13,610 bases of DNA from JAICYJ01 sp045806525 (GCA_045806525.1 JBJMJD010000024.1:1-13610); one strand, 5' to 3'; positions 6,253-12,620 are shown, counted from the stretch's first letter. The notes: generated by a model from the letters alone, not told the origin. Numbers and translations are program-made.

Positions 6253-6657
6253 CTACTGGTCAGCCCACCAGCCGCGCTCGCCTTCGACGTCTCCGCGCGG
6301 ATTCTCCCCGAGATTGGGCGCGCCGATCACGAGCATCTCGAGCCCTTGCGGTCCGGCCTCGTAGCCTCGCCAGGTGCCGGGCGGGACGCGTATGGCGTCC
6401 CATTCCCTGATCTCGACGACCTCGTCGTCGAGCTTCATCCGCCCGCTGCCGCGCACGACCACGTACACCTCCTCCTGCGTCTTGTGCGTGTGGCCGTAGG
6501 GAAAGCGGTAGCCGGGCGGGACGCGCTGGTAGCTCAGGCTGGCCTGCTCGAGCTCGAGCGCCTTGGTGGCGGCACGAAACTCCAGGTCGGGCGCGCCGTC
6601 GAACCTCGAGCCGAGATCCTCCAGGTCCGCCCTGATGTTCGTGAGCGTGAACGGCAC
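6253..6657 (-). CDS. cupin domain protein
   Basis: A 134-residue single-domain cupin. The first motif is well kept: PYGHTHKTQEEVYVVVRGSGRM contains His56, His58 and Glu62 in HxH(x)3E spacing. The second motif, DAIRVPPGTWRGYEAG, keeps the PxG turn, but the usual metal-ligand histidine position is Arg97 (PPGTWR). This is therefore a cupin with an incomplete metal site; catalysis is doubtful, and sugar binding or a sensor role is possible. The C-terminal tail (GENPRGDVEGERGWWADQ) resembles that of short cupins annotated as mannose-6-phosphate isomerase-like, but no reaction can be assigned. The start is GTG 6657, without a Shine-Dalgarno but with TAGGAT exactly 6 nt upstream, consistent with leaderless translation. 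Confidence 0.87.
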   Translation of the reverse strand: MPFTLTNIRADLEDLGSRFDGAPDLEFRAATKALELEQASLSYQRVPPGYRFPYGHTHKTQEEVYVVVRGSGRMKLDDEVVEIREWDAIRVPPGTWRGYEAGPQGLEMLVIGAPNLGENPRGDVEGERGWWADQ

Positions 6658-6663
6658 GGTGCA

Positions 6664-6669
6664 ATCCTA
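6664..6669 (-). promoter_or_regulatory. candidate -10 box (TAGGAT) for the cupin gene
   Basis: Read on the minus strand, TAGGAT ends 6 nt before the GTG start at 6657. This matches the spacing seen before the GFA, VOC and metallophosphoesterase genes. No -35 is recognisable. Confidence 0.42.
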
Positions 6670-6708
6670 TGGTACGGACACGGTCTCGCGGTGGCCCGCC
6701 GCCGGTGC

Positions 6709-7875
6709 CTAGGTGCAGGCCGCCGCCGCGGTCGTGAACGTGCCGTTGTTGGAGAACAGGCCGTTCACGCCCAGGCTTGGCTTCGAGTGGTAGAACCACG
6801 AGAAGAAGGCCAGCTCCTGGGGGTGGAAGGTGTGGCCGTTCGTGGCGGTGGGGACGTTGGTGCCCGAGAGTGGATCGCCCACCTCCAGGTTGTTCTGGCA
6901 CCCCGCCACCTGGCCGATGTGACCCCACGGCTTGGTCGGGTTGTTGCCGAACGGATCGTCCTGCCACTCGGCCACCTCGTGGCTGAGCGACGAGACGTCC
7001 TTCACGCCGGCGAAGCGGCCGCTGGACTCGTAGTCGGCCGTCGCGTAGGTCTGCCTGCCGGCGGCGGTGGCGGTGAACGCGTGGTAGCCGAGGATGCAGC
7101 ACGAGCTGGGGTTGCCGTCGAACATGACGACGCCGCGGAGCTCGAAGATCGGAAGCGTCGTCTCGATCACGCCCTGCGCCCGCAGCGAGGGCAGCAGCGT
7201 GCCGGTAACCAGGTTGTCCCAGAAGTTGATGTCCATGGCGCCGGTCTTCTCGCCGCAGGCCGTGGTTGTGGTGAACTCGGCCGCCGCGGATACGGGCACC
7301 CGTACGTTCCGCACGGGCAGTGTCGCCGTATTCAGCTTGACGTGGTAACCGGGGTTGATCCCGGTCGGCGAGGTCTGCGTGAAGAACTCGGCGCGCCGGA
7401 AGATGTCGGTGTACTGGCCGGTGCCGAGTGCCGTACCGCCCAGACTGTAGGCTCGGCTGGCAACGACTGGCGATTTCACGGTTCGCGCCAACGCGGAGGC
7501 CTGCGTATCGCACCGTGTGGTGGCCGTCGGATCGAACGTGTCGCCGTTGGGGAGGATGATCTTGACGGGCACGAGGAACGTCTTGACCGTGGTCGAGGGC
7601 GCCGTCTGGACGACGAACGGGTTCTTCCCCACCATCGTCACATGGAAGGTGGTGCCGCCGTCAGTCACGGTCCTGGTGAACCGCCTCACGGATGTTGACC
7701 CCGCCGTCAGCGCCTGGGGCTGGGTGTGATGGGGCTGGAAGTCCAGGATCACCCGCCCTGCGGATATCTGCGGCAGTGAGGTGCTCGCGGCCGACGCGCG
7801 GCCGGAGGCGGCGCCGGCGAGCGCCGAGACGGCGACCGCCGCCGATGCGATCGTCGCGAAGGTTCGAAGGTTCAT
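6709..7875 (-). CDS. secreted protein with HEVAE motif (putative zincin-like)
   Basis: A 388-residue exported protein. A Sec signal peptide is visible: a short basic start (MNLR), a hydrophobic core (about residues 8-22) and an Ala-rich region ending near ASAAS (about 27-31). The mature part is Thr/Ala-rich with several cysteines. At residues 299-303 there is HEVAE in SLSHEVAEWQDDPFGNN, followed by WGHIGQVAGCQNNLEVGDP (about 317-335) and FHPQELAFFSWF (about 350-361). I recall the same series of motifs in soil-bacterial secreted proteins of unknown function. HExxE resembles metallopeptidase or metal-binding helices, so an extracellular hydrolase is plausible but not shown. The start is ATG 7875, because AAGGA lies 6 nt upstream; a TTG at 7881 would sit on the ribosome binding site. 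It follows the RibD_C reductase gene by 24 bp. Confidence 0.8.
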   Translation of the reverse strand: MNLRTFATIASAAVAVSALAGAASGRASAASTSLPQISAGRVILDFQPHHTQPQALTAGSTSVRRFTRTVTDGGTTFHVTMVGKNPFVVQTAPSTTVKTFLVPVKIILPNGDTFDPTATTRCDTQASALARTVKSPVVASRAYSLGGTALGTGQYTDIFRRAEFFTQTSPTGINPGYHVKLNTATLPVRNVRVPVSAAAEFTTTTACGEKTGAMDINFWDNLVTGTLLPSLRAQGVIETTLPIFELRGVVMFDGNPSSCCILGYHAFTATAAGRQTYATADYESSGRFAGVKDVSSLSHEVAEWQDDPFGNNPTKPWGHIGQVAGCQNNLEVGDPLSGTNVPTATNGHTFHPQELAFFSWFYHSKPSLGVNGLFSNNGTFTTAAAACT

Positions 7876-7899
7876 GACCAATCCTTGAGTCGTTGGTGC

Positions 7900-8499
7900 T
7901 CAACGGTAACCGCTTTGCGGCGGCCGGTCGCTACCGCGCACCCGAAACCTGAGGATGGTGGCGTCGCCCGACCGCGCGCTGCTGATCGGTTCCAGGTCAA
8001 CCCTGGTCAGTCCCGGGGGCGAGATCGGGATGCCATCGCCGAGCAGCACCGGCAGCACGTACACCAGGATCTCGTCGAGCAGTCCTCGCTCCAGGCACTG
8101 GCCGGCCACGTCGGCGCCGAGGATCTCGAGATTCTTGCCGCCCGCGGCGTTCAGCGCGGTGGCGACCGCTTCCCCGATGTCACCGCTGAGCACCGTGACG
8201 CCCGGGTCGGGCGCCTCCGGCGGCCTGTGCGTGAGCAGGAAGAACGGGCCGGAGAAGGGGTAGTCGACGCTGCCGGGATCCTCGGCCGCCATCCTGCTGC
8301 CGACGTCCCAGGTTCGCCGGCCGATCAGCATGGCGCCGGTGGCCGCCGCGACTTCGGCGAAGTCGTCCGGCGCCACGAAGTCGGCGAGGGCGCGACCGCC
8401 GCCCCAATCCATCCGATGGCCGGGAGCGGCGATGAAGCCGTCGAGCGACATCGCCCTGTTCATGACCACCTTGCCGTGTGCGGTGCTCGATTCGCCCAT
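7900..8499 (-). CDS. dihydrofolate reductase family protein (RibD C-terminal fold)
   Basis: A 199-residue protein of the RibD_C/YwjB-type dihydrofolate reductase fold, predicted to use NAD(P)H on an unknown small substrate; standalone members are seldom characterised. The N-terminal MNRAMSLDGFIAAPGHRMDWG is the family signature. GAMLIGRRTWDVG follows, then the nucleotide-site region KNLEILGADVAGQCLERGLLDEILVYVLPVLLGDGIP, and the C-terminal LEPISSARSGDATILRFRV strand pair. The start is ATG 8499, with GAGG 5 nt upstream (in GAGGAG). The full domain is present. A second member of the same family lies at 10091-10696, but the two differ enough (this one is PVLLGDGIPIS, the other PVLLGSGEAIF) to suggest separate families rather than recent duplication. 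Confidence 0.92.
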   Translation of the reverse strand: MGESSTAHGKVVMNRAMSLDGFIAAPGHRMDWGGGRALADFVAPDDFAEVAAATGAMLIGRRTWDVGSRMAAEDPGSVDYPFSGPFFLLTHRPPEAPDPGVTVLSGDIGEAVATALNAAGGKNLEILGADVAGQCLERGLLDEILVYVLPVLLGDGIPISPPGLTRVDLEPISSARSGDATILRFRVRGSDRPPQSGYR

Positions 8500-8541
8500 C
8501 TGCTCCTCGCCATTCTTGCATCCGCCGTGTAGGGGAGCAGG

Positions 8542-9045
8542 CTAGAGAGCGCCGAGCGCCTCGCCGGCCACCACACCGGCCAGGGTGAACACGCCGACGG
8601 AGAAGAGGGCGTAGCTGACGGCCGCCAGGCGGACGCGATGAGCGGCCAGCGGCCGGCCGGTGACAGACCGCCCGAGCGTGACCGCGACGATCGCGCAGGT
8701 GAGTGCCGCCGCGGCCGCGAACCGCGCGTTCGAGTCGCTGGCGATCCAGCGCGTCGCCGCCCTGCCCGCTCGGGTCGGTCGAACCTTGTCCAGCTGCCGT
8801 TCGATCCGGCCGCCGCTGCTTCCGCTCGTCCAACTGTTCCACGCCGCATTGATCCAGCGGCACGCGGCCAGGTTGATGGAGGTGACCATGGCCACCGCCC
8901 CAAGGAATACGATCAGCGGGTTCCAGGTCGCCGCCAGCGCCGCCACAGGCAGCCCGATCACGTAGCCGTCCGCCAGCCAGTACGCGACGATCACGCCGGC
9001 GGCGACGGATGCGTGGCCGCCGAGGTTCGCTGGCCGGTTCTCCAT
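8542..9045 (-). CDS. hypothetical four-helix membrane protein
   Basis: I do not recognise a named family. From the ATG at 9045 the protein has 167 residues with four hydrophobic segments: about 12-36 (VAAGVIVAYWLADGYVIG), 43-64 (PLIVFLGAVAMVTSINLAA), 106-128 (AAAALTCAIVAVTLG) and 139-163. A central basic, Ser/Gly-rich loop (about 65-105, SGSSGGRIERQLDKVRPTR) would be cytoplasmic by the positive-inside rule. The frame extends upstream to a GTG at 9111, which would overlap the end of the VOC gene by 14 bp and add a Pro-rich, domain-free 22-residue extension. Neither start has a clear ribosome binding site, so the start is uncertain. It is transcribed between the VOC and RibD_C genes with small gaps. 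Confidence 0.68.
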   Translation of the reverse strand: MENRPANLGGHASVAAGVIVAYWLADGYVIGLPVAALAATWNPLIVFLGAVAMVTSINLAACRWINAAWNSWTSGSSGGRIERQLDKVRPTRAGRAATRWIASDSNARFAAAAALTCAIVAVTLGRSVTGRPLAAHRVRLAAVSYALFSVGVFTLAGVVAGEALGAL

Positions 9046-9097
9046 GCTGCAGGTATCGGGTCGAGGTGGCGGCACCATGAGGCGGAGCGGCGTGTCG

Positions 9098-9544
9098 TCA
9101 GTCGATTCCACGCTCGGATATCTGCCGCCTGGCCTCGTCGGTCTTTCCGAGTTGCTCGATGCCGAGCTTGCGCTTCACGCCCTCCACCCGGTCGAACTGG
9201 ACGTCGCCGTAGCCGACGACCTGGAACCGGTTTCCCCAAGGATCCAGGAAGTCAAAGCTGCGGCGACTCTGGCCGACGATCGCGAGGCCCTCCCGTGTCA
9301 CGGCCGCCCGGGCCGCCGGGACGTCGTCCACGACCAGGCCGAAGTGACGCGCATCGTCGGCCGGTTGGCTGCGCGGCTCGGAGATCGCGATGAACTGGTC
9401 GCCCATATCTACGAATGCCATGTGCGCCAGCCGGCCACGCATCTCGAACTCGAACAGTCGGCCGTAGAGCGCGAGCGCTTGCCCGACGTCGCCCACCTCG
9501 ACTGCGACGTGGTTGATGCCGATCAGCCTGGCCCGCTTCGCCAT
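9098..9544 (-). CDS. VOC family (glyoxalase/dioxygenase fold) protein
   Basis: A 148-residue vicinal-oxygen-chelate protein. The two paired beta-alpha-beta-beta-beta modules are visible: GINHVAVEVGDVGQALALYGRLFEFE (residues 9-34) and ARHFGLVVDDVPAARAAVTREG (65-86), ending with DPWGNRFQVVGYG. Candidate metal ligands are His12, Glu56 (FIAISE) and His67; the usual fourth ligand near the end is Gln108 (NRFQVV). A metal site is likely but the reaction is open: detoxification, isomerisation, dioxygenation or antibiotic binding all occur in this fold. An unusual C-terminal extension of about 35 residues (DRVEGVKRKLGIEQLGKTDE...) follows the domain. The start is ATG 9544, with no Shine-Dalgarno but TAGGCT exactly 6 nt upstream, suggesting a leaderless mRNA. 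Confidence 0.91.
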   Translation of the reverse strand: MAKRARLIGINHVAVEVGDVGQALALYGRLFEFEMRGRLAHMAFVDMGDQFIAISEPRSQPADDARHFGLVVDDVPAARAAVTREGLAIVGQSRRSFDFLDPWGNRFQVVGYGDVQFDRVEGVKRKLGIEQLGKTDEARRQISERGID

Positions 9545-9550
9545 CAGCCG

Positions 9551-9556
9551 AGCCTA
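9551..9556 (-). promoter_or_regulatory. candidate -10 box (TAGGCT) for the VOC gene
   Basis: Read on the minus strand, TAGGCT ends 6 nt before the ATG at 9544. A weak TGATGA lies about 18 bp further upstream where a -35 would be. The gene has no ribosome binding site, so leaderless transcription from this box is the simplest reading. Confidence 0.42.
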
Positions 9557-9631
9557 GCAGCGACGCTACCTTGCTCATCACGCGGCGTCGCATACGCGGG
9601 TCTGGGCGCTGCCGGCGCCGCCTCGACGGGA

Positions 9632-10039
9632 TCAGGCGCCCGACGCAGCCGTTCGCGGAGCGTAGCGATGGTGGATCATCAGCACGTTGCCGTCGCGATC
9701 CTCGAACGACGCCATGTGGCACACGCCGCTGTCGATGGTGTCGCTGGTGAAGGTCACGCCGCGCGATTCCAGTTCAGTGCGGGCCGCCTTGTAGTCGTCG
9801 ACCTGCAACGCGATCGGGTTCCTGTTGACCGTGAACCCCATGCCGAACCGCTCCGTGGCCATCACCGCCAGTGTCAGGCTACCGGTCTCGAACTCGGCAC
9901 CCGGCATGCTCCCGTAGCGGGCCGAGCACGGCAGACCGAGCACCGATCCGTAGAACTCGACGGCCTGGTCGAAATCCCTCGTCGGCACGACGACGAAGTC
10001 GGTGCCGGTGATCACGTTCTGTTGGCCGGTCGTTGCCAT
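9632..10039 (-). CDS. VOC family protein
   Basis: A 135-residue protein with the VOC fold: TDFVVVPTRDFDQAVEFYGSVLGLP (about 13-37), LTLAVM, then PIALQVDDYKAARTELESRGVTF and FEDRDGNVLMIHHRY. At the first metal-ligand position, where VOC enzymes have His or Glu, this protein has Asp14 (GTDFVVV), and the second module begins with Gln (ALQVDD) rather than His. The classical metal site is therefore not obvious; the protein may bind a ligand without catalysis or use other residues. The start is ATG 10039, with GGAGA 5 nt upstream inside a purine-rich stretch. It lies 51 bp after the RibD_C gene and 87 bp before the other VOC gene, in the same direction. Confidence 0.91.
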   Translation of the reverse strand: MATTGQQNVITGTDFVVVPTRDFDQAVEFYGSVLGLPCSARYGSMPGAEFETGSLTLAVMATERFGMGFTVNRNPIALQVDDYKAARTELESRGVTFTSDTIDSGVCHMASFEDRDGNVLMIHHRYAPRTAASGA

Positions 10040-10090
10040 CTCACTCTCCTCTCCTCGCGGGGGTGCTAGCGCGGTTCGTGTGGATCGATC

Positions 10091-10696
10091 TCAGCGCGCC
10101 CGGCGGTAGCCGATGTGCGTCGCCAGCGGGGAATGGAGGACCTCCATGGGTTCGAAATCGAACTCGGTGACGCCGTTGAAGATCGCCTCGCCGGACCCCA
10201 GCAGAACCGGGACGATGTCGAGCCAGAGCTCGTCGACGACGCCTGCCTGCAGCGCTTGGCGGACGGTCGAGGCGCCGCCCGCGATGTCGATGCCGTCTGC
10301 GCCGGCAGCCTCGCGGGCCTGGGCGTAGGCGGCGTCGAAGCCATCGGTGACGAAGTGAAACGTCGTCCCGCCCTCCATCTCGATCGGCGCATGAGGGTGG
10401 TGGGTGAGGACGAACACGGGCGCGTGGTAGGGCGGCTCGGGCCCCCACCAGCCCGCCCACTGCTCGTCCCACCCGCCGCGGATCGGGCCAAACATGTTTC
10501 GGCCCATCACGTAGGCGCCGCGCGGGCGCATTAAGCGGCGCTCGACAGTGGCGTCCGCCTCATTTGCGCGCTCATCGCCAAGGTGCCAGCGGTGAAGCTC
10601 GAGGCCCCGCTTGCCGAGCGGGTCTTCGCGGCTTTGATCCGGCCCGGCGACGAAGCCGTCGAGGGACATCGACATGTGGCAGGTGGTGTCGGCCAT
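10091..10696 (-). CDS. dihydrofolate reductase family protein (RibD C-terminal fold)
   Basis: A 201-residue RibD_C-type reductase. MADTTCHMSMSLDGFVAGPDQS is the family N-terminus, followed by RGAYVMGRNMFGPIRGGW, PVFVLTHHPHAPIEMEGGTTFHFVTDG, GADGIDIAGGASTVRQALQAGVVDELWLDIVPVLLGSGEAIF and FEPMEVLHSPLATHIGYRRAR. The GGASTVRQAL motif and the LDIVPVLLGSG strand are the nucleotide-site and dimer-core signatures. It probably reduces an unknown substrate with NAD(P)H. The start is ATG 10696, with GGAGG 7 nt upstream; the open frame above this ATG lacks domain character. It is first in the long minus-strand run and lies head-to-head with the S51 peptidase gene, 188 bp away. Confidence 0.93.
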   Translation of the reverse strand: MADTTCHMSMSLDGFVAGPDQSREDPLGKRGLELHRWHLGDERANEADATVERRLMRPRGAYVMGRNMFGPIRGGWDEQWAGWWGPEPPYHAPVFVLTHHPHAPIEMEGGTTFHFVTDGFDAAYAQAREAAGADGIDIAGGASTVRQALQAGVVDELWLDIVPVLLGSGEAIFNGVTEFDFEPMEVLHSPLATHIGYRRAR

Positions 10697-10766
10697 TATT
10701 CTCCTCCAAGGTGATTGCGTACCATCCAGCGGGGAGGCCCATGCCTCGCCTGTAGCGTTTGCTGAC

Positions 10767-10785
10767 GAGGTGCGAACCGTAACGC
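10767..10785 (+). repeat. 19-bp inverted repeat, left copy
   Basis: GAGGTGCGAACCGTAACGC at 10767-10785 is the exact reverse complement of 12485-12503. The flanking bases differ on both sides, so the identity is exactly 19 bp. This copy lies in the divergent promoter region, 99 bp upstream of the S51 peptidase start. A 10-bp core match (TGCGAACCGT) also occurs at 2546-2555. Confidence 0.8.
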
Positions 10786-10830
10786 GGCTGGCAGGTGCGC
10801 GTCGCTGCCGCGGCGGTGATCGAAGGCATT

Positions 10831-10865
10831 GGCGGCTCGACCGGTATAACGGGTCGGGAACCGCC
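10831..10865 (+). promoter_or_regulatory. imperfect palindrome over a TATAAC -10 box
   Basis: GGCGG (10831-10835) and CTCGACC (10836-10842) pair with GGTCGGG (10852-10858, one G-T wobble) and CCGCC (10861-10865), with a 2-nt bulge and a 9-nt centre. The centre carries TATAAC (10845-10850), the best -10-like hexamer before the S51 peptidase (start 10885). A -10 embedded in a palindrome suggests an operator that blocks the promoter; an RNA hairpin would need transcription from further upstream. Confidence 0.45.
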
Positions 10866-10884
10866 CTCACGAACGAGGTACTCG

Positions 10885-11550
10885 ATGAAGCTGCTTCTCA
10901 CATCCGCCGGCATCAAGAACACGAGCATCCGCGACGCACTGGTCGACCTCCTGGGCAAACCGATCGCGGACTGCGACGCCCTGTGTATCCCCACCGCCGG
11001 GTACGGGCACCCGCAGGGCAGTCCCGGTGGGGCCTGGCGGTTCATCACCGGACAAGCCAGCACCCCCATGTGCGAGCTCGGTTGGAAGTCGCTGGGGGTG
11101 CTGGAGCTGACCGCGCTGCCGAGCATCGACAGCGAACGCTGGGTCTCCTGGGTCCAGGAAACAGACGTCCTGCTGGTGAATGGCGGCGACGCCCTGTATT
11201 TGTGCCACTGGATGCGGCAGTCGGGGCTGGCAGGCCTCTTGCCGTCGCTGCGCGCGGTCTGGGTGGGGCTGAGCGCCGGAAGCATGGTGATGACACCCCG
11301 TATCGGGGAGGACTTCGTCGGCTGGAAGCCGCCTGTCGGCGAGGACAGGGCGCTCGGCATCGTCGACTTCTCGATCTTCCCGCACCTGGATCACGAGCTG
11401 CTGCCGGAGAACACCATGGCCGACGCAGAACGGTGGGCCGCCGAGATCCCAGGTCCGGCGTATGGGATCGACGACGAGACCGCCATCAAAGTGGCCGACG
11501 GCACCGTCGAGGTCATATCCGAGGGGCACTGGAAGCTGTTTACCCGCTAA
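10885..11550 (+). CDS. peptidase S51 family protein (dipeptidase E/cyanophycinase-like)
   Basis: A 221-residue class I glutamine-amidotransferase-like protein of the S51 serine peptidase family, which includes the Asp-X dipeptidase PepE and cyanophycinase. The N-terminus MKLLLTSAGIKN is the fold's first strand. NGGDALYL (about 99-106) and the nucleophile elbow VGLSAGSMV (127-135) with Ser130 are the family hallmarks, and FPHLDHE (165-171) supplies the likely catalytic His (167 or 170). The later EIPGPAYGIDDETAIKVADGTVEVI is also typical. The start is ATG 10885, with GAGG 6 nt upstream. A cytosolic dipeptidase or isopeptidase role is plausible, but the exact substrate is unknown. It is preceded by a palindrome over a -10 box and followed by a hairpin, so it appears to be its own transcription unit. 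Confidence 0.92.
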   Translation: MKLLLTSAGIKNTSIRDALVDLLGKPIADCDALCIPTAGYGHPQGSPGGAWRFITGQASTPMCELGWKSLGVLELTALPSIDSERWVSWVQETDVLLVNGGDALYLCHWMRQSGLAGLLPSLRAVWVGLSAGSMVMTPRIGEDFVGWKPPVGEDRALGIVDFSIFPHLDHELLPENTMADAERWAAEIPGPAYGIDDETAIKVADGTVEVISEGHWKLFTR

Positions 11551-11594
11551 GGCGGTGGGCTGGACTGTCGCGAGCCGGCGGCGCCCACCTCGCC
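11551..11594 (+). terminator. hairpin directly after the S51 peptidase gene
   Basis: GGTGGGC (11554-11560) pairs perfectly with GCCCACC (11583-11589), and GGC (11551-11553) with GCC (11592-11594) after a 2-nt bulge. It begins on the base after the stop codon. The loop is long (22 nt) and no T-run follows, so termination is plausible but not certain. Confidence 0.4.
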
Positions 11595-11736
11595 GCGGCC
11601 CACGGAGCCGCGCCCTCCCTTGGTGCGCGGAGAGGCGTGATACACGCGGTCCCGGCCCGAAATCCGATCGTGCGACCGGGGCTACGGGCAGGAAAGCTGC
11701 TGGTGGCCGGAACGGACACTTGATCCTCGGGGTGGC

Positions 11737-11764
11737 GTGACGGCCGTCCGAGTGTCGTTATTGT
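11737..11764 (+). promoter_or_regulatory. candidate promoter GTGACG-N16-TATTGT for the metallophosphoesterase
   Basis: GTGACG (11737-11742) matches four bases of TTGACA. After a 16-bp spacer, TATTGT (11759-11764) fits TAnnnT and ends 6 nt before the ATG at 11771. The gene has no Shine-Dalgarno, so a leaderless mRNA is likely. Confidence 0.5.
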
Positions 11765-11770
11765 CGCCCC

Positions 11771-12463
11771 ATGCGGGTCGCTGCGCTCTACGACATCCAC
11801 GGTAATACGCCGGCCCTCCAGTCGGCGCTGGCCGATGTTGCCTCCGCGGCCGTCGATGCCATCCTGATCGGTGGCGATGTCGCCGAGGGCCCCCAGCCCG
11901 TGGAGACGATCGACTTGCTGGAGTCGGTTGACATCCCGCTTCGCTGGCTCAGAGGCAACTGTGACCGAGAGCCGAGCGAGTGGGTGGCCGAGCGCCTCGA
12001 CGAGCGGCGGGTGGCCTGGTTGGCAACTCTGCCGACGACCGACCGGGTCGACGTCTGCGGCCTGGGACCGGTGCTCTTCTGCCACGGCTCACCGCGCAGC
12101 GACGAGGACATCGTCACGGCCGTCTCGGACCCCGACCGGGTGGTTCCGATGCTGGCCGGTGTCGAAGAGGCGATGGTCGTATCTGGACACACCCACGTTC
12201 AATTCGATAGGTCCGTCGCAGGTCACCGGCTCGTCAACGCGGGCAGCATCGGCATGCCTTACCAGGGCGTCGCCGGCCGCGCGTTTTGGACACTCTTCGG
12301 GCCGGGCGTCGAACCGCGCAACAGCGCCTTTGACGCCGAGAGGTTCGCGTCGATCCTCCGCTCCACGGGCTATCCGAACCCAGAGTGGTTCGAGGTCGAG
12401 ACGGCCGAGAATGCAGCCGAGGACTACGAGCAGATGGCACGCGAGCAAGCCGCCGGCCCGTGA
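11771..12463 (+). CDS. calcineurin-like metallophosphoesterase (YfcE/Metallophos_2 type)
   Basis: A 230-residue dimetal phosphoesterase. All ligand motifs are present: DIHGN (Asp8, His10), GGDV (Asp36), GNCD (Asn63), FCHGSP (His105) and SGHTH (His140, His142), followed by the family's LVNAGSIGMPYQG. It should hydrolyse a phosphomonoester or phosphodiester using two metal ions; the natural substrate is unknown. The C-terminus adds a helical tail (FDAERFASILRSTGYPNPEWF...) as in related actinobacterial proteins. The start is ATG 11771, directly ahead of the first strand RVAALYDIHGN and preceded by TATTGT at 6 nt instead of a ribosome binding site. It is 220 bp after the S51 gene, with the hairpin and its own promoter between them, and the right 19-bp repeat lies 21 bp beyond its stop. 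Confidence 0.95.
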   Translation: MRVAALYDIHGNTPALQSALADVASAAVDAILIGGDVAEGPQPVETIDLLESVDIPLRWLRGNCDREPSEWVAERLDERRVAWLATLPTTDRVDVCGLGPVLFCHGSPRSDEDIVTAVSDPDRVVPMLAGVEEAMVVSGHTHVQFDRSVAGHRLVNAGSIGMPYQGVAGRAFWTLFGPGVEPRNSAFDAERFASILRSTGYPNPEWFEVETAENAAEDYEQMAREQAAGP

Positions 12464-12484
12464 ACGTCCGACGGCGCAGACCGA

Positions 12485-12503
12485 GCGTTACGGTTCGCAC
12501 CTC
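12485..12503 (-). repeat. 19-bp inverted repeat, right copy
   Basis: GCGTTACGGTTCGCACCTC at 12485-12503 is the exact reverse complement of 10767-10785. It follows the metallophosphoesterase stop (12463) by 21 bp. Both copies point inward and bracket the S51 and metallophosphoesterase genes (1,737 bp outer to outer). I see no target-site duplication outside them. Confidence 0.8.
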
Positions 12504-12620
12504 CTAGCCTCTAGCGCCTTGTCGATGATGCTCATCAATTGGCCTCCTCATTGGCTTGGTGTGAGTTGAGAAAACGCGCGGTGATGACCCCCCCTGTGCG
12601 GTTGCTCGCCGTGGCAGAAG

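Noticed and set aside
6260..7698. Long open frames on both strands over the cupin and secreted-protein genes (450 aa plus, 417 aa minus)
   Set aside because: They are rich in Arg, Gly, Pro and His with no domain, and coincide with real genes in other frames; GC-rich codon bias alone keeps such frames open.
9044..10069. 341-residue plus-strand frame over the two VOC genes
   Set aside because: Composition and lack of motifs mark it as the complement of the two VOC genes.
10697..10870. Upstream extension of the RibD_C reductase (to 259 residues)
   Set aside because: It lacks domain character and crosses the promoter region of the S51 gene; ATG 10696 has GGAGG 7 nt upstream and begins the family signature.
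12485..12503. tRNA T-arm resemblance (GGTTCGCACC) within the 19-bp repeat
   Set aside because: No acceptor stem, anticodon arm or D-arm can be built around either copy, so it is not a tRNA or an obvious tRNA-derived attachment site.
10767..12503. Integron-cassette or insertion-sequence interpretation of the inverted repeat segment
   Set aside because: No integrase or transposase, no attC-like core sites with consensus spacing, and no target-site duplication beside the outer ends.
12524..12536. GATGA-TGC-TCATC and the similar GATGA-T-TCATC at 2470-2480
   Set aside because: Short arms and 1-3 nt loops near two gene ends; too short to separate from chance.
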